From Flavobacterium sp. MFBS3-15 (GTDB taxonomy: Bacteria; Bacteroidota; Bacteroidia; Flavobacteriales; Flavobacteriaceae), in assembly GCF_026107645.2 (NCBI RefSeq), contig NZ_JAPCHV010000003.1, forward strand, positions 186,001-250,000: 64,000 nt of DNA, read 5' to 3'. A program made the position numbers and the translations under genes. The notes under the pieces were generated by a model, which saw only the letters and a list, made by a program, of their open reading frames with translations, had not been told where the DNA came from and made no database searches. Below are positions 20,601 to 27,084 of this stretch, one piece after another. Numbering within the stretch: the stretch's first letter is position 1; every line of letters begins with the position of its first letter.

Positions 20601-22735
20601 GGATTACCAACCCGTCGCATTACTACGGCACGAACGGGCAAACGATATGGGTACGCGTAGAGATTCCGGATACCGAGTGTTTCAGCATTGAGAGCTTCCA
20701 GTTGGAGCTGCACCAGCCGCTGGCACTTACTACGCCTACGGTGCTTGCCGTGTGCGACTATGATGAAGACGGATACGATGCGCAGACAACCATTGACCTG
20801 ACCGTTAAGGATGACGAGATACTGGGCCAATTCGGCATAGGCCACGGCAATGTCGTGACCTATTTTGAAAGCGACCCGCGCCTTGACCCGACAACACCTG
20901 CGGTTGACGATGCTACCGCATATACCAACCCGCCGCCACCGCTGGGTAACCCTAAAACACTGTATGTGATGGTTACCACAACAGACGGCTGTAAGAGCTA
21001 TACTACGCTGACGATTAATGTGCTGCCGCTTCCTAAGCCGGACCCTGCGGCCGACCCGCTAAGGCTTTGCGATGTGAACAGCTCGCCGGATGGCATGGAG
21101 GTATTCAACCTGAGCGATGCCGCAGCCGATATAAGGAATGGCGACAACACAATGGTGCTGACCTATTATGAAAGCTTTGAAGATGCTGATAACCGTGAGA
21201 ACCCGATAGTCAACTATACCGCTTACAACAGTGGCAGCAGGACCATTTGGGTACGGGCGGAGGCCAATACCGGCAACTCGGCAAACCCCGTGTGCTACGT
21301 GATAGTGTCATTCGAGATCATTGTCGACATGCTTCCTGAACTGGGTGAGGCCGGCGTTATCGAGCCATACGCTATCTGTGAGCAGAATACTGATGGTATC
21401 GCTACATTCGATTTCAATACGCACATGGATGAGATATTGGGCGAAGGCGTAAACCCTGATGATTATACCATCAGGTTCTACAGCAGCATGGCCAACATGA
21501 ACAATAACATAGCCATGCCTTACGTTTACACCAATACAAGCTCGCCAAATGTGCAGAACATATTTGTACGTGTGACGAATGACGAAACCGAATGTGTTAC
21601 ATGGGCGCCTTTGACCCTGTTGGTTGAAGAGGCGGCAATTGCCAACCCTGTAACCACTACGTTCTTTGAATGTGACTATGACGGGGATAACGATGGCGTA
21701 TTTGCCTTCGACCTTACCGTGGTTGAGCCGGAAGTGCTCGGAACGCAAAGCCCGGTAAATTACAGTGTGACTTACTATACCAGCATGGAAGATGCCGAAG
21801 CGGGTGAAAATGCCATACCAAACCCTACAGCGTATGAAGGCACCCCGGATTACCAAATGATATGGGTAAGGGTGACCAATGAGTCTACCGTAAGCGGATG
21901 CTATGACATAACTACCCTTGAACTGTTTGTAGAGCGCCTGCCTGCGCCGGTGCTTACAACCGACCATACTACGGTTTGTATCGACTTTGTGACCGGCGAT
22001 AATGTTCGTCCTGCTGTCATCAACTCAGGCCTGGATGCTTCCCACACCTTTGTGTGGTATAAGGATGGCGTTGTAATGACAGGCGAAAACAGTCCGACGC
22101 TAACCGTGCTTGACCCGGGCAGCTATACTGTAATCGCTACCGGTGCTACCGGCTGCGTGTCTGACCCTGTCGCTCCGGTTGTTATTGAAAGGAGCGGCCC
22201 GGCAAGCCCTATCAACTATGGTTATGTAGTGGGTAATCCGTTTGGCGACAACCAGGTAATAACAGTGCTGGTGCAGGGTTACGGCGAATACCAATACAGC
22301 CTTGACAATGGTCCGTGGCAAAATTCAAACGTGTTTGAAAATGTGTCTCCATATCCTCCGGGAGAAGATGCAAACGGGCATTCGATACGTGTGAGGGATG
22401 TTGCGACAGCCGACCCATGTGATGAGCTGGAGCTGATATTCGGCCTTGACGGGATAAGCCCGATCGACTATCCTCACTTCTTTACCCCGAACGGCGACGG
22501 ATACCATGACACATGGAACATCTTTGGCCTGAATACGGAAGAGAATAAAGATGCGAAGATTTATATCTTTGACCGCTTTGGAAAACTGATGAAGCAAATC
22601 AGTGCCGAAGGTGAAGGATGGGATGGTACTTTCAACGGGGCAGCCGTGCCTGCAACCGATTACTGGTTTACCGTAGAGTACACTATTGGCGGACAAAAGC
22701 GGGAATTTAAGGCCCACTTTGCACTCAAACGATAA
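11690..22735 (+). CDS. Giant T9SS type B secreted surface protein with DUF11, choice-of-anchor L and FDL repeats
   Basis: A 3681-residue secreted protein, probably a filamentous adhesin. Order of parts: signal peptide (residues 1-20, ending ANAQ); ten DUF11-type beta-sandwich repeats of about 123 residues (about 21-1253), each with YTVTVTNNGP-like and ETVTYTITL-like strands; a choice-of-anchor L domain (about 1255-1507); a PKD/Ig-like segment; about 19 repeats of roughly 90-105 residues (about 1605-3420) that mostly begin CDDxxxxDGxxxFDLT; another Ig-like segment; and a C-terminal gliding-motility-associated T9SS type B sorting domain (about 3588-3681) with FFTPNGDGYHDTWNI and IYIFDRFGKLM. 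Such proteins cross the outer membrane by T9SS. A PorP/SprF gene follows, as in known type B pairs. It has its own terminator at 22752. The ligand is unknown. Confidence 0.93.
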   Translation: MKKLLLILLLALGTIAANAQSNISVFSTNPNGTYVQGDVMTYTVMVTNTGPDPASNVLVYMPIPADIPMPPGINKFWWTTSLEYVPPPAVQPVHMNVNLSYTIPTLAVNQTVSFTINIRIPSDYELDINPVRVTYASQSDLVVVNTDNQAHYIPGQNSVYTVTVTNNGPEDATLVRVLNAIPAGITQFSWVGSNGSVGNNVALNNLLNVLPVGETVTYTITVGVPANYTGNLTSTTSLNVSVTDPVPGCTQCSDTDTAPPVADILVTNTDGQTTYTPGEESVYTVTVTNNGPAAVNNLDVNGVLPAGVTEISWVGSNGTSGTGPIDDTLATLANGESVTYTVTLVVPLGTTGDFLHTVGTSAQFLNDPVPACTGCTDTNTPAPVADIEVVNTNGQTHYVAGASSVYTVTVTNNGPSPAANVEVENAIPAGITSFSWTGSNGSSGTDVQLEDTLPALAVGETVTYTITLDVPAGYNAPTLVSTASATSDTTDHVPACEECVDTDNIPAADIVVVNTNNQYSYVAGASSTYTVTVTNNGPSDAVNVSVENAIPTGITSFSWTGSNGSEGTDEPLSDDIPLLAVGETVTYTITLDVPADYSEPSLVSTTAVTSDTLDPDPACEGCTDTDNDVPLADIVISNTNNQISYTAGTTATYTVVVTNAGPQDAENVSVANAIPAGITAFSWTGSNGSEGTDVPLADMIPALAIGESVTYTITIAIPADYDEDFLVSGATVVSSDTDDPDLTCAGCVDSDFNSANATDIVVVNTNGSAYYTAGGQSVYTVTVTNNGPADAVNVVVENAVPAGITDFDWTGSNGSSGTDAALEDTIATLAAGATVTYTVTLQVPADYDGYLISEASATVVTDPDPSCTQCVDTDTNNDDEADIVVTNTNGQNTYIAGTTTVYTVTVSNQGPDTALNVNVSNAVPAGITNFTWTGSNGTAGSGALADVLDELAAGETVTYTITAGIPAGYTGNLVSETQVTSLTADPVPACPACTDTDIQGSANLVTTKVITSSANNQYTAGTDLVYKITITNQGPTEAQNVSVQDMIPAGLPVANVTWSGNGTEGTGNLADAIPVLAVGETVIYTLTVPVPSGYDQEANIANTVNVTSSTPDPVPACPGCSVTATPNPLANIVTLKTNGQDKYDQGTVTTYTITVSNPGPSDAYNVYVEDFKPVNTFVFTWSGNGAAGSGMLQNTIDILPAGESVIYTVNVTIPDNYVASTTELKNTVTVTSDTPDPVPGCFGCVDSDQPNPAHVTVTRNEYSIEELVRDVLIDIQCVDISNITWSAGPGDMGIGYFKKNNSTFPVKSGIILMTGDAMQAGAHNTSQLSTGEFNCCQDDQLFNYIQSLGIDPGLSAHRNATKIEFDFVPLAPHMSFDFVFASEEYGQYQCQFSDAFAFFLTNTTTGVTTNLALVPNTTTPIAVTTIRNSLYNTPGNNCASQNQQYFAAFYPQAANSTAPINFNGRTTIMTAESDVDAGTTYHIKLVIADRNDNALDSAVFLSAGSFDIGQPELPEDITFAANTALCDGDVYEIVPTVSGSVEYFYTWEKDGVLVVDDNDDPVTTETLTIDGPGTYTLLASTAASPDCNIRQDIIIEYYPPDTSVDPENLTACSDGDDTALFNLEQNTATMLSGFGDPLYYEVYYFTSMEELVDDFPVPFPTEFEGTNGQTIYARITRYGTDCMFIKEFNLIISDCNLPLNAPLTMHVCEDAPYDSHEIFDLTSQEDYMMEDFDDMSLYTITYHNNAADALSGEDDIESPETYNGTTETIFVRVEEIANPLAFGTTQFDLIVTPQPFFEEVEDIEVCDSYTLPVFDEGDYYSAADGTGTVYPDGHVLTATTTVYRYKREGNPPYTCEYENDFVVTINETPVVDTPDNIAVCGSYILPALTVGSYYDADNNVIAAGTEITQTQDITIYAETGTDGMCSDTHTFTVTINNEPVLVPATPLELCDDDFDGIAVFDLEPSAGEVINGATNLTVTYHSTLALAQDNTEDIDTPSAYPSATGSVFIRAVETGTTTNCYSIEEVQLTVNPRPAVPAVEDYVLCDDNNSPDGIEVFDLTSKDDDATNGVAGLTVTYYDNETAALEDGTPIAGPDAYANTSSPQTIWVRVESASGCRSVGSFDLIVNPLPLFNDNMEPFYSCEEDPGIGIFDLNEVTPVLLVDASPTIVDYYATQAEAQDGTGPALPMAYTTATTTIYARIESTVTDCISVAPVELEVIPAPVAPEPDDIEVCDPENDGTAVFNMNPTLAAMQAALGNTVQLTVHRNFTEAEAGSNDITNTGSYTNVPALTIGGVQTVYVLAQSSQTDCYDIVPLNLVVNPSPVATTPQPFVLCDDNNSPDGVEVFDLTTKVDEILGGLDPAQYTVTFYATAGNAAGNIEPDTDPANHNSGNGSVFARVTNNDTGCYDVVELELIVNPLPLVATALEPYYACEEEPGQGLFDLSEIDEDVTMGASGVTVAYYETLGQAQLGLDDYLPAMYLSETATIYARIEDVVTHCIVIGTVDLEVLPAPIATQPDPIHSCDPDNNLEADFNLEPTLALIEAQLGNVVTAIPFETYNDAFYGAMNNIITNTTSYTNLQLYTTNGIQTIYIRVESDQTECFDIVELQLIVEPSPVAVEPEPYILCDNGNNDTDGIAVFDLTTLEEGILGTHDPALFTVTFHDELGQIPTPASYSSGSAVIIGRVTNNVSGCTDEVDVELIVNPLPVANPPVPFTVCDENNPGDEVEEFDLTTKIPEIITTPSGVQDGIIVTFFKDYNDAVAGTGASQILNPETYTNSVAVETIFVRATVEETGCYRIVLLDVRVEPMPVLVLPTQEELTTCDTTGLGFGQFDLEALVEDMVNDAPNLEVTFHLTYQDALDGVNPITEDLSNYHNVNPGMQYLYVRVRNTVSNCVRQEPYTIMLIVEPAPTAPEDLIDLVQCDDQDNNGQDDRAYFDLTVQDAPILEHVAPTTVTIEYFTTEDNAINGAPRITNPSHYYGTNGQTIWVRVEIPDTECFSIESFQLELHQPLALTTPTVLAVCDYDEDGYDAQTTIDLTVKDDEILGQFGIGHGNVVTYFESDPRLDPTTPAVDDATAYTNPPPPLGNPKTLYVMVTTTDGCKSYTTLTINVLPLPKPDPAADPLRLCDVNSSPDGMEVFNLSDAAADIRNGDNTMVLTYYESFEDADNRENPIVNYTAYNSGSRTIWVRAEANTGNSANPVCYVIVSFEIIVDMLPELGEAGVIEPYAICEQNTDGIATFDFNTHMDEILGEGVNPDDYTIRFYSSMANMNNNIAMPYVYTNTSSPNVQNIFVRVTNDETECVTWAPLTLLVEEAAIANPVTTTFFECDYDGDNDGVFAFDLTVVEPEVLGTQSPVNYSVTYYTSMEDAEAGENAIPNPTAYEGTPDYQMIWVRVTNESTVSGCYDITTLELFVERLPAPVLTTDHTTVCIDFVTGDNVRPAVINSGLDASHTFVWYKDGVVMTGENSPTLTVLDPGSYTVIATGATGCVSDPVAPVVIERSGPASPINYGYVVGNPFGDNQVITVLVQGYGEYQYSLDNGPWQNSNVFENVSPYPPGEDANGHSIRVRDVATADPCDELELIFGLDGISPIDYPHFFTPNGDGYHDTWNIFGLNTEENKDAKIYIFDRFGKLMKQISAEGEGWDGTFNGAAVPATDYWFTVEYTIGGQKREFKAHFALKR
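12108..15449 (+). repeat. Coding repeats: DUF11 repeats 2-10, each ending in a CxxC
   Basis: Nine successive repeats of about 123 codons, each closing with a CxxC motif (CTQC, CTGC, CEEC, CEGC, CAGC, CTQC, CPAC, CPGC, CFGC) before a DTD/DSD-like turn. The repeats are clearly related but diverged in protein, unlike the near-identical array at 44514-47345, so this is an old expansion. Confidence 0.85.
16513..21950 (+). repeat. Coding repeats: about 19 'FDL' repeats with acidic DxDxDG-like loops
   Basis: Repeats of roughly 90-105 codons that typically begin with a cysteine and an acidic loop (CDDNNSPDG, CDYDGDNDG, CDDDFDG, CDPENDG) followed by xFDLT, then VTYY, IWVRV and a second cysteine. Two of the 19 (starting CDSYTLP and CGSYILP) are a variant lacking the acidic loop. 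Confidence 0.8.
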
Positions 22736-22751
22736 GAAAAATGTTAAATAT

Positions 22752-22781
22752 AAAAATGCCGTCAGAATTGGCGGCATTTTT
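22752..22781 (+). terminator. Terminator after the giant surface protein gene
   Basis: Perfect arms AAAAATGCCG (22752-22761) and CGGCATTTTT (22772-22781), extendable by two more pairs, ending in a T run. Confidence 0.85.
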
Positions 22782-22815
22782 ACAATTAAATTACCAACCT
22801 AAAATAAAAAATTTA

Positions 22816-22823
22816 TATATTTG
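22816..22823 (+). promoter_or_regulatory. Candidate -7 box for the PorP/SprF gene
   Basis: TATATTTG at 22816-22823. If used, it gives an unusually long leader of about 130 bases before the ATG at 22957. A TTAC at 22791-22794 stands 21 bases upstream as a weak -33. The partner gene would then be transcribed separately from the adhesin gene. Confidence 0.45.
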
Positions 22824-22956
22824 ACCGCTATGTAAAATTACCGAAAGGAAAAGGTGCGCGGCATAAGGGAAAATAGCTGTGGCATGCAACCGTTACCTGA
22901 TGGGAATGTTACCGGGAATGGTTATAAAGTCATCTCAATTAAACGATAAGGTTAAC

Positions 22957-23949
22957 ATGAATTTTAAAAAGATTTACCTGATTTTTGGATTGCTAGTAGC
23001 GCAAATGTCTTTTTCACAAGAAGGTATAGCGGTTTATTCAGATTATTTGTCAGACAACTATTATCTGATACATCCATCAATGGCCGGGGCGGCAAACTGT
23101 GCCAAAATTAGGCTTACCGCACGCCAGCAATGGTTTGGCCAGGATGATGCTCCGCAGCTTCAGACACTCAGCTTCAACACGGCGTTGGGCGAGCAGTCGG
23201 GTGTAGGTATCATTGCCTTCAACGACAAAAACGGCTACCACTCCCAAACAGGTGCCAAGCTAACCTATGCCCACCATATCCGCTTTTCGCGTAACGATGC
23301 CGATTTGAACATGCTTTCATTCGGTATGAGTGCCGGCCTTATCCAGAGCCGACTTGACGAAAGCGAGTTCGATCCTGAATTCGACCCTATCGTAGATGGC
23401 GGTATGCAACAGAAGGATTCTTACTTCAACGTAGATATCGGGGCTTCTTACCACTACCTTGATTTCTTTGCCCACTTTACCGCCAAGAACGTTTTGGCCA
23501 GCAAGAGGGATATTTATACTGATATCGAAAGCGACAACCTTAAAAAATACCTTATCTCTGCCGGATATGTATTCGGCGCGCAGGAAACGCTTCAGTGGGA
23601 ACCATCAATCATGTTCCAGGCTGTTGACGAAACTAAGGAAAAGACCATCGACGTAAACCTTAAAGTGTATAAGGAGATGGACTTCGGAAGGCTATGGGGA
23701 GGCCTGTCTTACAGGAGGAGCCTTGACGGTGCCCAGTATGTAGACGGCAACGGTACTTCTGAGCAAAACCTGCAATATTTTACGCCTATCATCGGTGTGA
23801 ACTATAAGAACTTCATGTTTGCTTACACCTATTCCTACCTTACCGGCGATGTTAAGTTTGATAACAGCGGGTTTCACCAGATCACGCTTGGTATCAACCT
23901 GTTCTGTAAGAGGGAGAAATGGGATTGTAACTGTCCTGCAGTTAACTAA
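22957..23949 (+). CDS. PorP/SprF family T9SS outer-membrane protein
   Basis: Outer-membrane beta-barrel of the PorP/SprF family, which helps T9SS deliver type B sorting-domain proteins and hold them at the cell surface. The 330-residue product has a signal peptide (MNFKKIYLIFGLLVAQMSFSQ) and the family start YSDYLSDNYYLIHPSMAGAA followed by RLTARQQWFGQ, then alternating barrel strands to an end rich in glycine and aromatics. An in-frame ATG at 22879 would add 26 residues before the signal peptide, so the ATG at 22957 is chosen. It follows a giant type B protein, matching the known sprB-sprF arrangement; that it serves this adhesin is inferred from adjacency. Confidence 0.92.
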   Translation: MNFKKIYLIFGLLVAQMSFSQEGIAVYSDYLSDNYYLIHPSMAGAANCAKIRLTARQQWFGQDDAPQLQTLSFNTALGEQSGVGIIAFNDKNGYHSQTGAKLTYAHHIRFSRNDADLNMLSFGMSAGLIQSRLDESEFDPEFDPIVDGGMQQKDSYFNVDIGASYHYLDFFAHFTAKNVLASKRDIYTDIESDNLKKYLISAGYVFGAQETLQWEPSIMFQAVDETKEKTIDVNLKVYKEMDFGRLWGGLSYRRSLDGAQYVDGNGTSEQNLQYFTPIIGVNYKNFMFAYTYSYLTGDVKFDNSGFHQITLGINLFCKREKWDCNCPAVN

Positions 23950-23973
23950 TTATAGACTACATATTATTAATTC

Positions 23974-24007
23974 CGTCCCGATAAGCGATTATCGGGACGA
24001 TTTTTTT
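23974..24007 (+). terminator. Strong terminator after the PorP/SprF gene
   Basis: Perfect 11-base arms CGTCCCGATAA and TTATCGGGACG around GCGA, then A and seven T. It ends only 6 bases before the next start codon. Confidence 0.88.
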
Positions 24008-24013
24008 ACAGCC

Positions 24014-24529
24014 ATGGTTATAAAAGAAGTAAACGGGAAGTACCCGCAAATACCCGAGGATTGCTTTATAGCAGAGAATGCTACCATAGTAGGGGATGTT
24101 TCGCTTGGTTCGCAATGCAGCGTATGGTTCAATGCCGTCATCAGGGGCGATGTGCACTATATTAAGATTGGCGATAAGGTAAATATTCAGGATGGCGCCG
24201 TCATTCACTGTACGTACCAAAAGCACCCCACCGTGATAGGCAATAACGTGTCGATAGGGCACAATGCCATTGTTCACGGATGTACGGTTAAGGATAATGT
24301 GCTTATCGGCATGGGTGCCATCGTGATGGACAACTGTGTCATCGAAAGCAATACCATCATTGCGGCCGGCGCGGTGGTTACGCAGAATACCGTGGTGGAG
24401 TCGGGTACCATTTATGCCGGCATCCCTGCTAAAAAGGTAAAGGACATCAACGCCTCCGACTTTGCCGGAGAGATAGGCCGCATCTCCAATAATTATGTGA
24501 TGTATTCTTCCTGGTTTAAGGACGAGTAG
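24014..24529 (+). CDS. Gamma-class carbonic anhydrase family protein
   Basis: Left-handed beta-helix protein of the gamma carbonic anhydrase/PaaY family, 171 residues, cytoplasmic. The three zinc-ligand histidines are present at H65 (GAVIHC), H83 (SIGH) and H88 (IVHG), and hexapeptide repeats run through the sequence (for example VLIGMGAIVMDN). Real carbonic anhydrase activity is variable in this family, so hydration of CO2 is only probable. The frame is open upstream to 23819, but MVIKEVNGKYPQIP matches the usual family start. Oddly, the ATG follows a strong terminator by only 6 bases, leaving no room for a promoter. Its stop lies 3 bases from the convergent murI. Confidence 0.9.
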   Translation: MVIKEVNGKYPQIPEDCFIAENATIVGDVSLGSQCSVWFNAVIRGDVHYIKIGDKVNIQDGAVIHCTYQKHPTVIGNNVSIGHNAIVHGCTVKDNVLIGMGAIVMDNCVIESNTIIAAGAVVTQNTVVESGTIYAGIPAKKVKDINASDFAGEIGRISNNYVMYSSWFKDE

Positions 24530-24532
24530 GGG

Positions 24533-25315
24533 TTAAAAATCCTTTCTCTCTACCGGGTATTTATTTTCCAGTATTGCATTCAATACGCCGGGGTCGGCAT
24601 TCGTGTAAAAAAGGGTTGTGCTCTTGTGCTTTTCATCGTTAAGCATCATGTTGGCTTCAAGCACCTTTTTGGTCTGGCGGGCCACTGCGGCCCCCGAATC
24701 GATTATTTTTACGTGAGGCGGCAATATTTCCTTTATCTGGGGCACCAGGTAAGGGTAGTGGCTGCACCCGAGCACCAGGTAATCAATATTCGCATCGATC
24801 ATAGGCTGCAGGTATTGCTTCAGCAGTTCCCGGATCTCCTCCGATTCCAACTTGCCCGATTCAATCAGGGCCACGAGGTTGTAGCCCACCTGTTCCACAA
24901 CATTCACACCTGTAAAGCCGGCAACGGTTTTGTTGAACAGCTCGCTCGACAGCGTGCCCTTGGTGGCCAGTATGCCTATCGCATTGGTATTGGTATGTAT
25001 GGCGGCAGGTTTTATCGCCGGCTCTATGCCTATGAAGGGTACGTCATATTTTTCGCGGAGTTCCTTTATTGCATTGGTAGTAGCGGTATTGCATGCCACC
25101 ACAATCAGCTTGCAGTTTTGCTCCAGCAGGTATTCGGTATTCTTACAGCTCAATGCAATGATTTCGTCTTTACCCTTTTGGCCGTAGGGAGCATTTTTGC
25201 TGTCAGCAAGGTATATGGTGTCCTCCCAGGGCAGCAGGGCATGTATTTCCTTCCAGATGGAAGTCCCGCCTATTCCCGAATCGAACAGCCCAATGGGGTT
25301 TTTGCTTTTCTCCAT
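24533..25315 (-). CDS. murI: Glutamate racemase
   Basis: Cytoplasmic racemase that makes D-glutamate for peptidoglycan. The 260-residue product has GLFDSGIGG at residues 9-17, the first catalytic cysteine in VACNTAT and the second in LGCSHYP, the complete active site of the family. A TTG start 27 bases upstream is possible but would put the promoter -7 box inside the coding sequence; the ATG at 25315 is preferred. That box (TATATTTG) ends 4 bases before the ATG, so the transcript is probably leaderless or nearly so. It lies just downstream of the uppS-bamA-ompH operon terminator, keeping peptidoglycan and outer-membrane assembly genes together. Confidence 0.95.
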   Translation of the reverse strand: MEKSKNPIGLFDSGIGGTSIWKEIHALLPWEDTIYLADSKNAPYGQKGKDEIIALSCKNTEYLLEQNCKLIVVACNTATTNAIKELREKYDVPFIGIEPAIKPAAIHTNTNAIGILATKGTLSSELFNKTVAGFTGVNVVEQVGYNLVALIESGKLESEEIRELLKQYLQPMIDANIDYLVLGCSHYPYLVPQIKEILPPHVKIIDSGAAVARQTKKVLEANMMLNDEKHKSTTLFYTNADPGVLNAILENKYPVERKDF

Positions 25316-25319
25316 ATCA

Positions 25320-25327
25320 CAAATATA
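25320..25327 (-). promoter_or_regulatory. -7 box of murI, abutting the start codon
   Basis: Minus-strand TATATTTG with only 4 bases (TGAT) before the ATG. No TTG stands at 19-21 bases; the T run of the upstream terminator occupies that space. Confidence 0.5.
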
Positions 25328-25356
25328 AAAAAAACGGCCCAATCATGAGCCGTTTT
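25326..25356 (-). terminator. Terminator of the envelope operon
   Basis: On the minus strand, arms AAAACGGCTC and GGGCCGTTTT (one G-T pair) around ATGATT, followed by more T. It ends the DUF6089-uppS-bamA-ompH-ompH transcript just before murI. Confidence 0.8.
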
Positions 25357-25385
25357 GTAGTATATGGTTTACGTATTGTGATGTC

Positions 25386-25895
25386 TTAGAAGCCAAGTTC
25401 TTTTTTTACATCGGCAAGAAGGTCCGGACCGTCGTGTACAAGTACGCCGCCTCCCTGTGATGCGTCTAGCACATACTGGTAACCTTTGGCCTTTGCAACT
25501 TTAGAAATCGCAGCCCTTGCCTTGTCAATGATTGGCTTGTAGATGTCTTCCTGTTTTTGCTGAAGCTCTTTAGAAGCGCTTTGTTGGTACTCCTGTATCC
25601 TTTTCTGCATATCCTGAACTTCTTTGCTGCGGGTTTCGTTAACAGCTTCAGTCACCGTAGCAGCTTCTTTCTCGTATTGTGCCACTTTGGTCCTGAATTC
25701 GGTTACCATTGCATTATAATCGTTATCATACGTTTTGGTAAGCTTTTCAAGTTGGGCATCTGCAGCTTTTTTATCAGGCATTGAGGTCATGAGGTCCATA
25801 ACATTGATATGTGCTACCTTGGCCTGCGCCGATGCAGCCTGGCTCATTCCCACAAAAAGTATAGCAGCGATTACTAATGATTTCAATTGTTTCAT
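25386..25895 (-). CDS. OmpH/Skp-family periplasmic chaperone
   Basis: Predicted periplasmic chaperone that holds unfolded outer-membrane proteins for the BAM complex. The 169-residue product has a signal peptide ending SAQA, the family start KVAHINVMDLMTSMP, a long charged coiled-coil arm (about residues 40-115) and the C-terminal return strand KGYQYVLDASQGGGVLVHDG. Size is normal for Skp. It is the last gene of the operon with bamA and a longer paralogue immediately upstream (40 bases); a terminator follows at 25326-25356. Confidence 0.92.
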   Translation of the reverse strand: MKQLKSLVIAAILFVGMSQAASAQAKVAHINVMDLMTSMPDKKAADAQLEKLTKTYDNDYNAMVTEFRTKVAQYEKEAATVTEAVNETRSKEVQDMQKRIQEYQQSASKELQQKQEDIYKPIIDKARAAISKVAKAKGYQYVLDASQGGGVLVHDGPDLLADVKKELGF

Positions 25896-25935
25896 TTGTC
25901 TACGTAATTTATAATTAATTTCTGTTTTTGTTGTT

Positions 25936-27045
25936 CTATTCCGGGTCGTTGCCCTCCGATGGCGAAGTAGGCGTTGCTTCTGCCGGCTTCGCTTCTTCGG
26001 CAGGCTTATTCTTTTTTTCTTCTTTTGCCCTTTGCGCGGCCTCTTTTCTTTCCTGCAGCTCTTTTTTACGGGCTTCTATGGCCAGCCTTTTTTCTTCGGC
26101 TTTTCTTTCTTTCTCCGCTTTTGCTGCGGCTATAGCTGCTTCCCTGGTAGCCTGGGCATTACTTTTTTTATCTTCGGCTGTAGTGGCCTTGTCTTCTCCA
26201 GTGCCGGCTTCGCCTTCTTTTACATCAGTCGTTTCGGTTTCGCTGGCCGCGTTGCGTTTGTTGGCTGTGCCCGCTGCCGGTGGTGTAGTGCCGTTTTTCT
26301 TGGCTTCCCTTTCTTCCTTCAGCTGCTGCTTCTTGGCTTCATAAGCATCCCTTTTAGCCTGCTGGGCTGCTCTTTTATCATCAATCAGCTTTTGCTTCGC
26401 TGCTTTTTTCTCATCCAGTATGCGCTGCCTTTCTACAATGTCAGGATTGGTTGCACGTTCTTCTTCCTTCTCCTGCTCTTCCAGCTTTTTCAGCTGCCTG
26501 CTGCTCAGGCTTTCCTGTTTGGCGGCGCGTGCCATCCTTGTCAGTACCAGCTCGCTTATGTCGTGCTTATTGGCGGCGAAAAGCATCGTAAGGTCCGACG
26601 ATTTGTCGAAAACAAAATCATACTTCCTTATTTCGGCCAGGTCCTGCACAATCGTGAATATCTGGTCCTGTATCGGTTTTACCAGTACCGACTTCTGTGT
26701 CACCAAATCGCCGGTAGGGCCAAATTTCTTTTCCTGGAAGTCCAGCATCTCTTTTTCAAGGTAAGCTATCTCTTCTTCCCTTTCCTCAACAAGCTCTTTG
26801 GTAAGCAGGGCCTTTTCGGCTTTCAGCGCTTCCTTAAGCTTTTCTATTTCGCTCTTTTTAACATCAATCTCCTGCTTCCATTTTTGGGCCTTTTGCTCCA
26901 GCTGGTTTTTAGCTTCGGCATAATCGGGCGCCTTGTCAAGGATGTACTCCATGTCAATATAAGCGATCTTTACGCCCCTTGCACCCTGGGCTGTTGCTGC
27001 AAGGCAGCTCAAAACGGTAACCAGTGTCAATAAATATTTCTTCAT
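25936..27045 (-). CDS. OmpH/Skp-family protein with long charged C-terminal extension
   Basis: A 369-residue paralogue of the neighbouring Skp-like chaperone. Residues 1-20 are a signal peptide; about 25-175 form the OmpH domain (KIAYIDMEYILDKAPDYAEAKNQLEQ, coiled-coil arms, then KYDFVFDKSSDLTMLFA). The remaining 190 residues are very rich in Lys, Glu, Ala and Arg, predicted as coiled coil with disordered stretches, and are absent from ordinary Skp. The gene lies between bamA (39 bases upstream) and the short ompH, so it likely acts in outer-membrane protein transport; the tail could bind peptidoglycan or partner proteins, which is only a guess. Confidence 0.88.
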   Translation of the reverse strand: MKKYLLTLVTVLSCLAATAQGARGVKIAYIDMEYILDKAPDYAEAKNQLEQKAQKWKQEIDVKKSEIEKLKEALKAEKALLTKELVEEREEEIAYLEKEMLDFQEKKFGPTGDLVTQKSVLVKPIQDQIFTIVQDLAEIRKYDFVFDKSSDLTMLFAANKHDISELVLTRMARAAKQESLSSRQLKKLEEQEKEEERATNPDIVERQRILDEKKAAKQKLIDDKRAAQQAKRDAYEAKKQQLKEEREAKKNGTTPPAAGTANKRNAASETETTDVKEGEAGTGEDKATTAEDKKSNAQATREAAIAAAKAEKERKAEEKRLAIEARKKELQERKEAAQRAKEEKKNKPAEEAKPAEATPTSPSEGNDPE

Positions 27046-27084
27046 AGCTTTTTATGTATTAGAAAATATCGTGCCATTTTTTTT

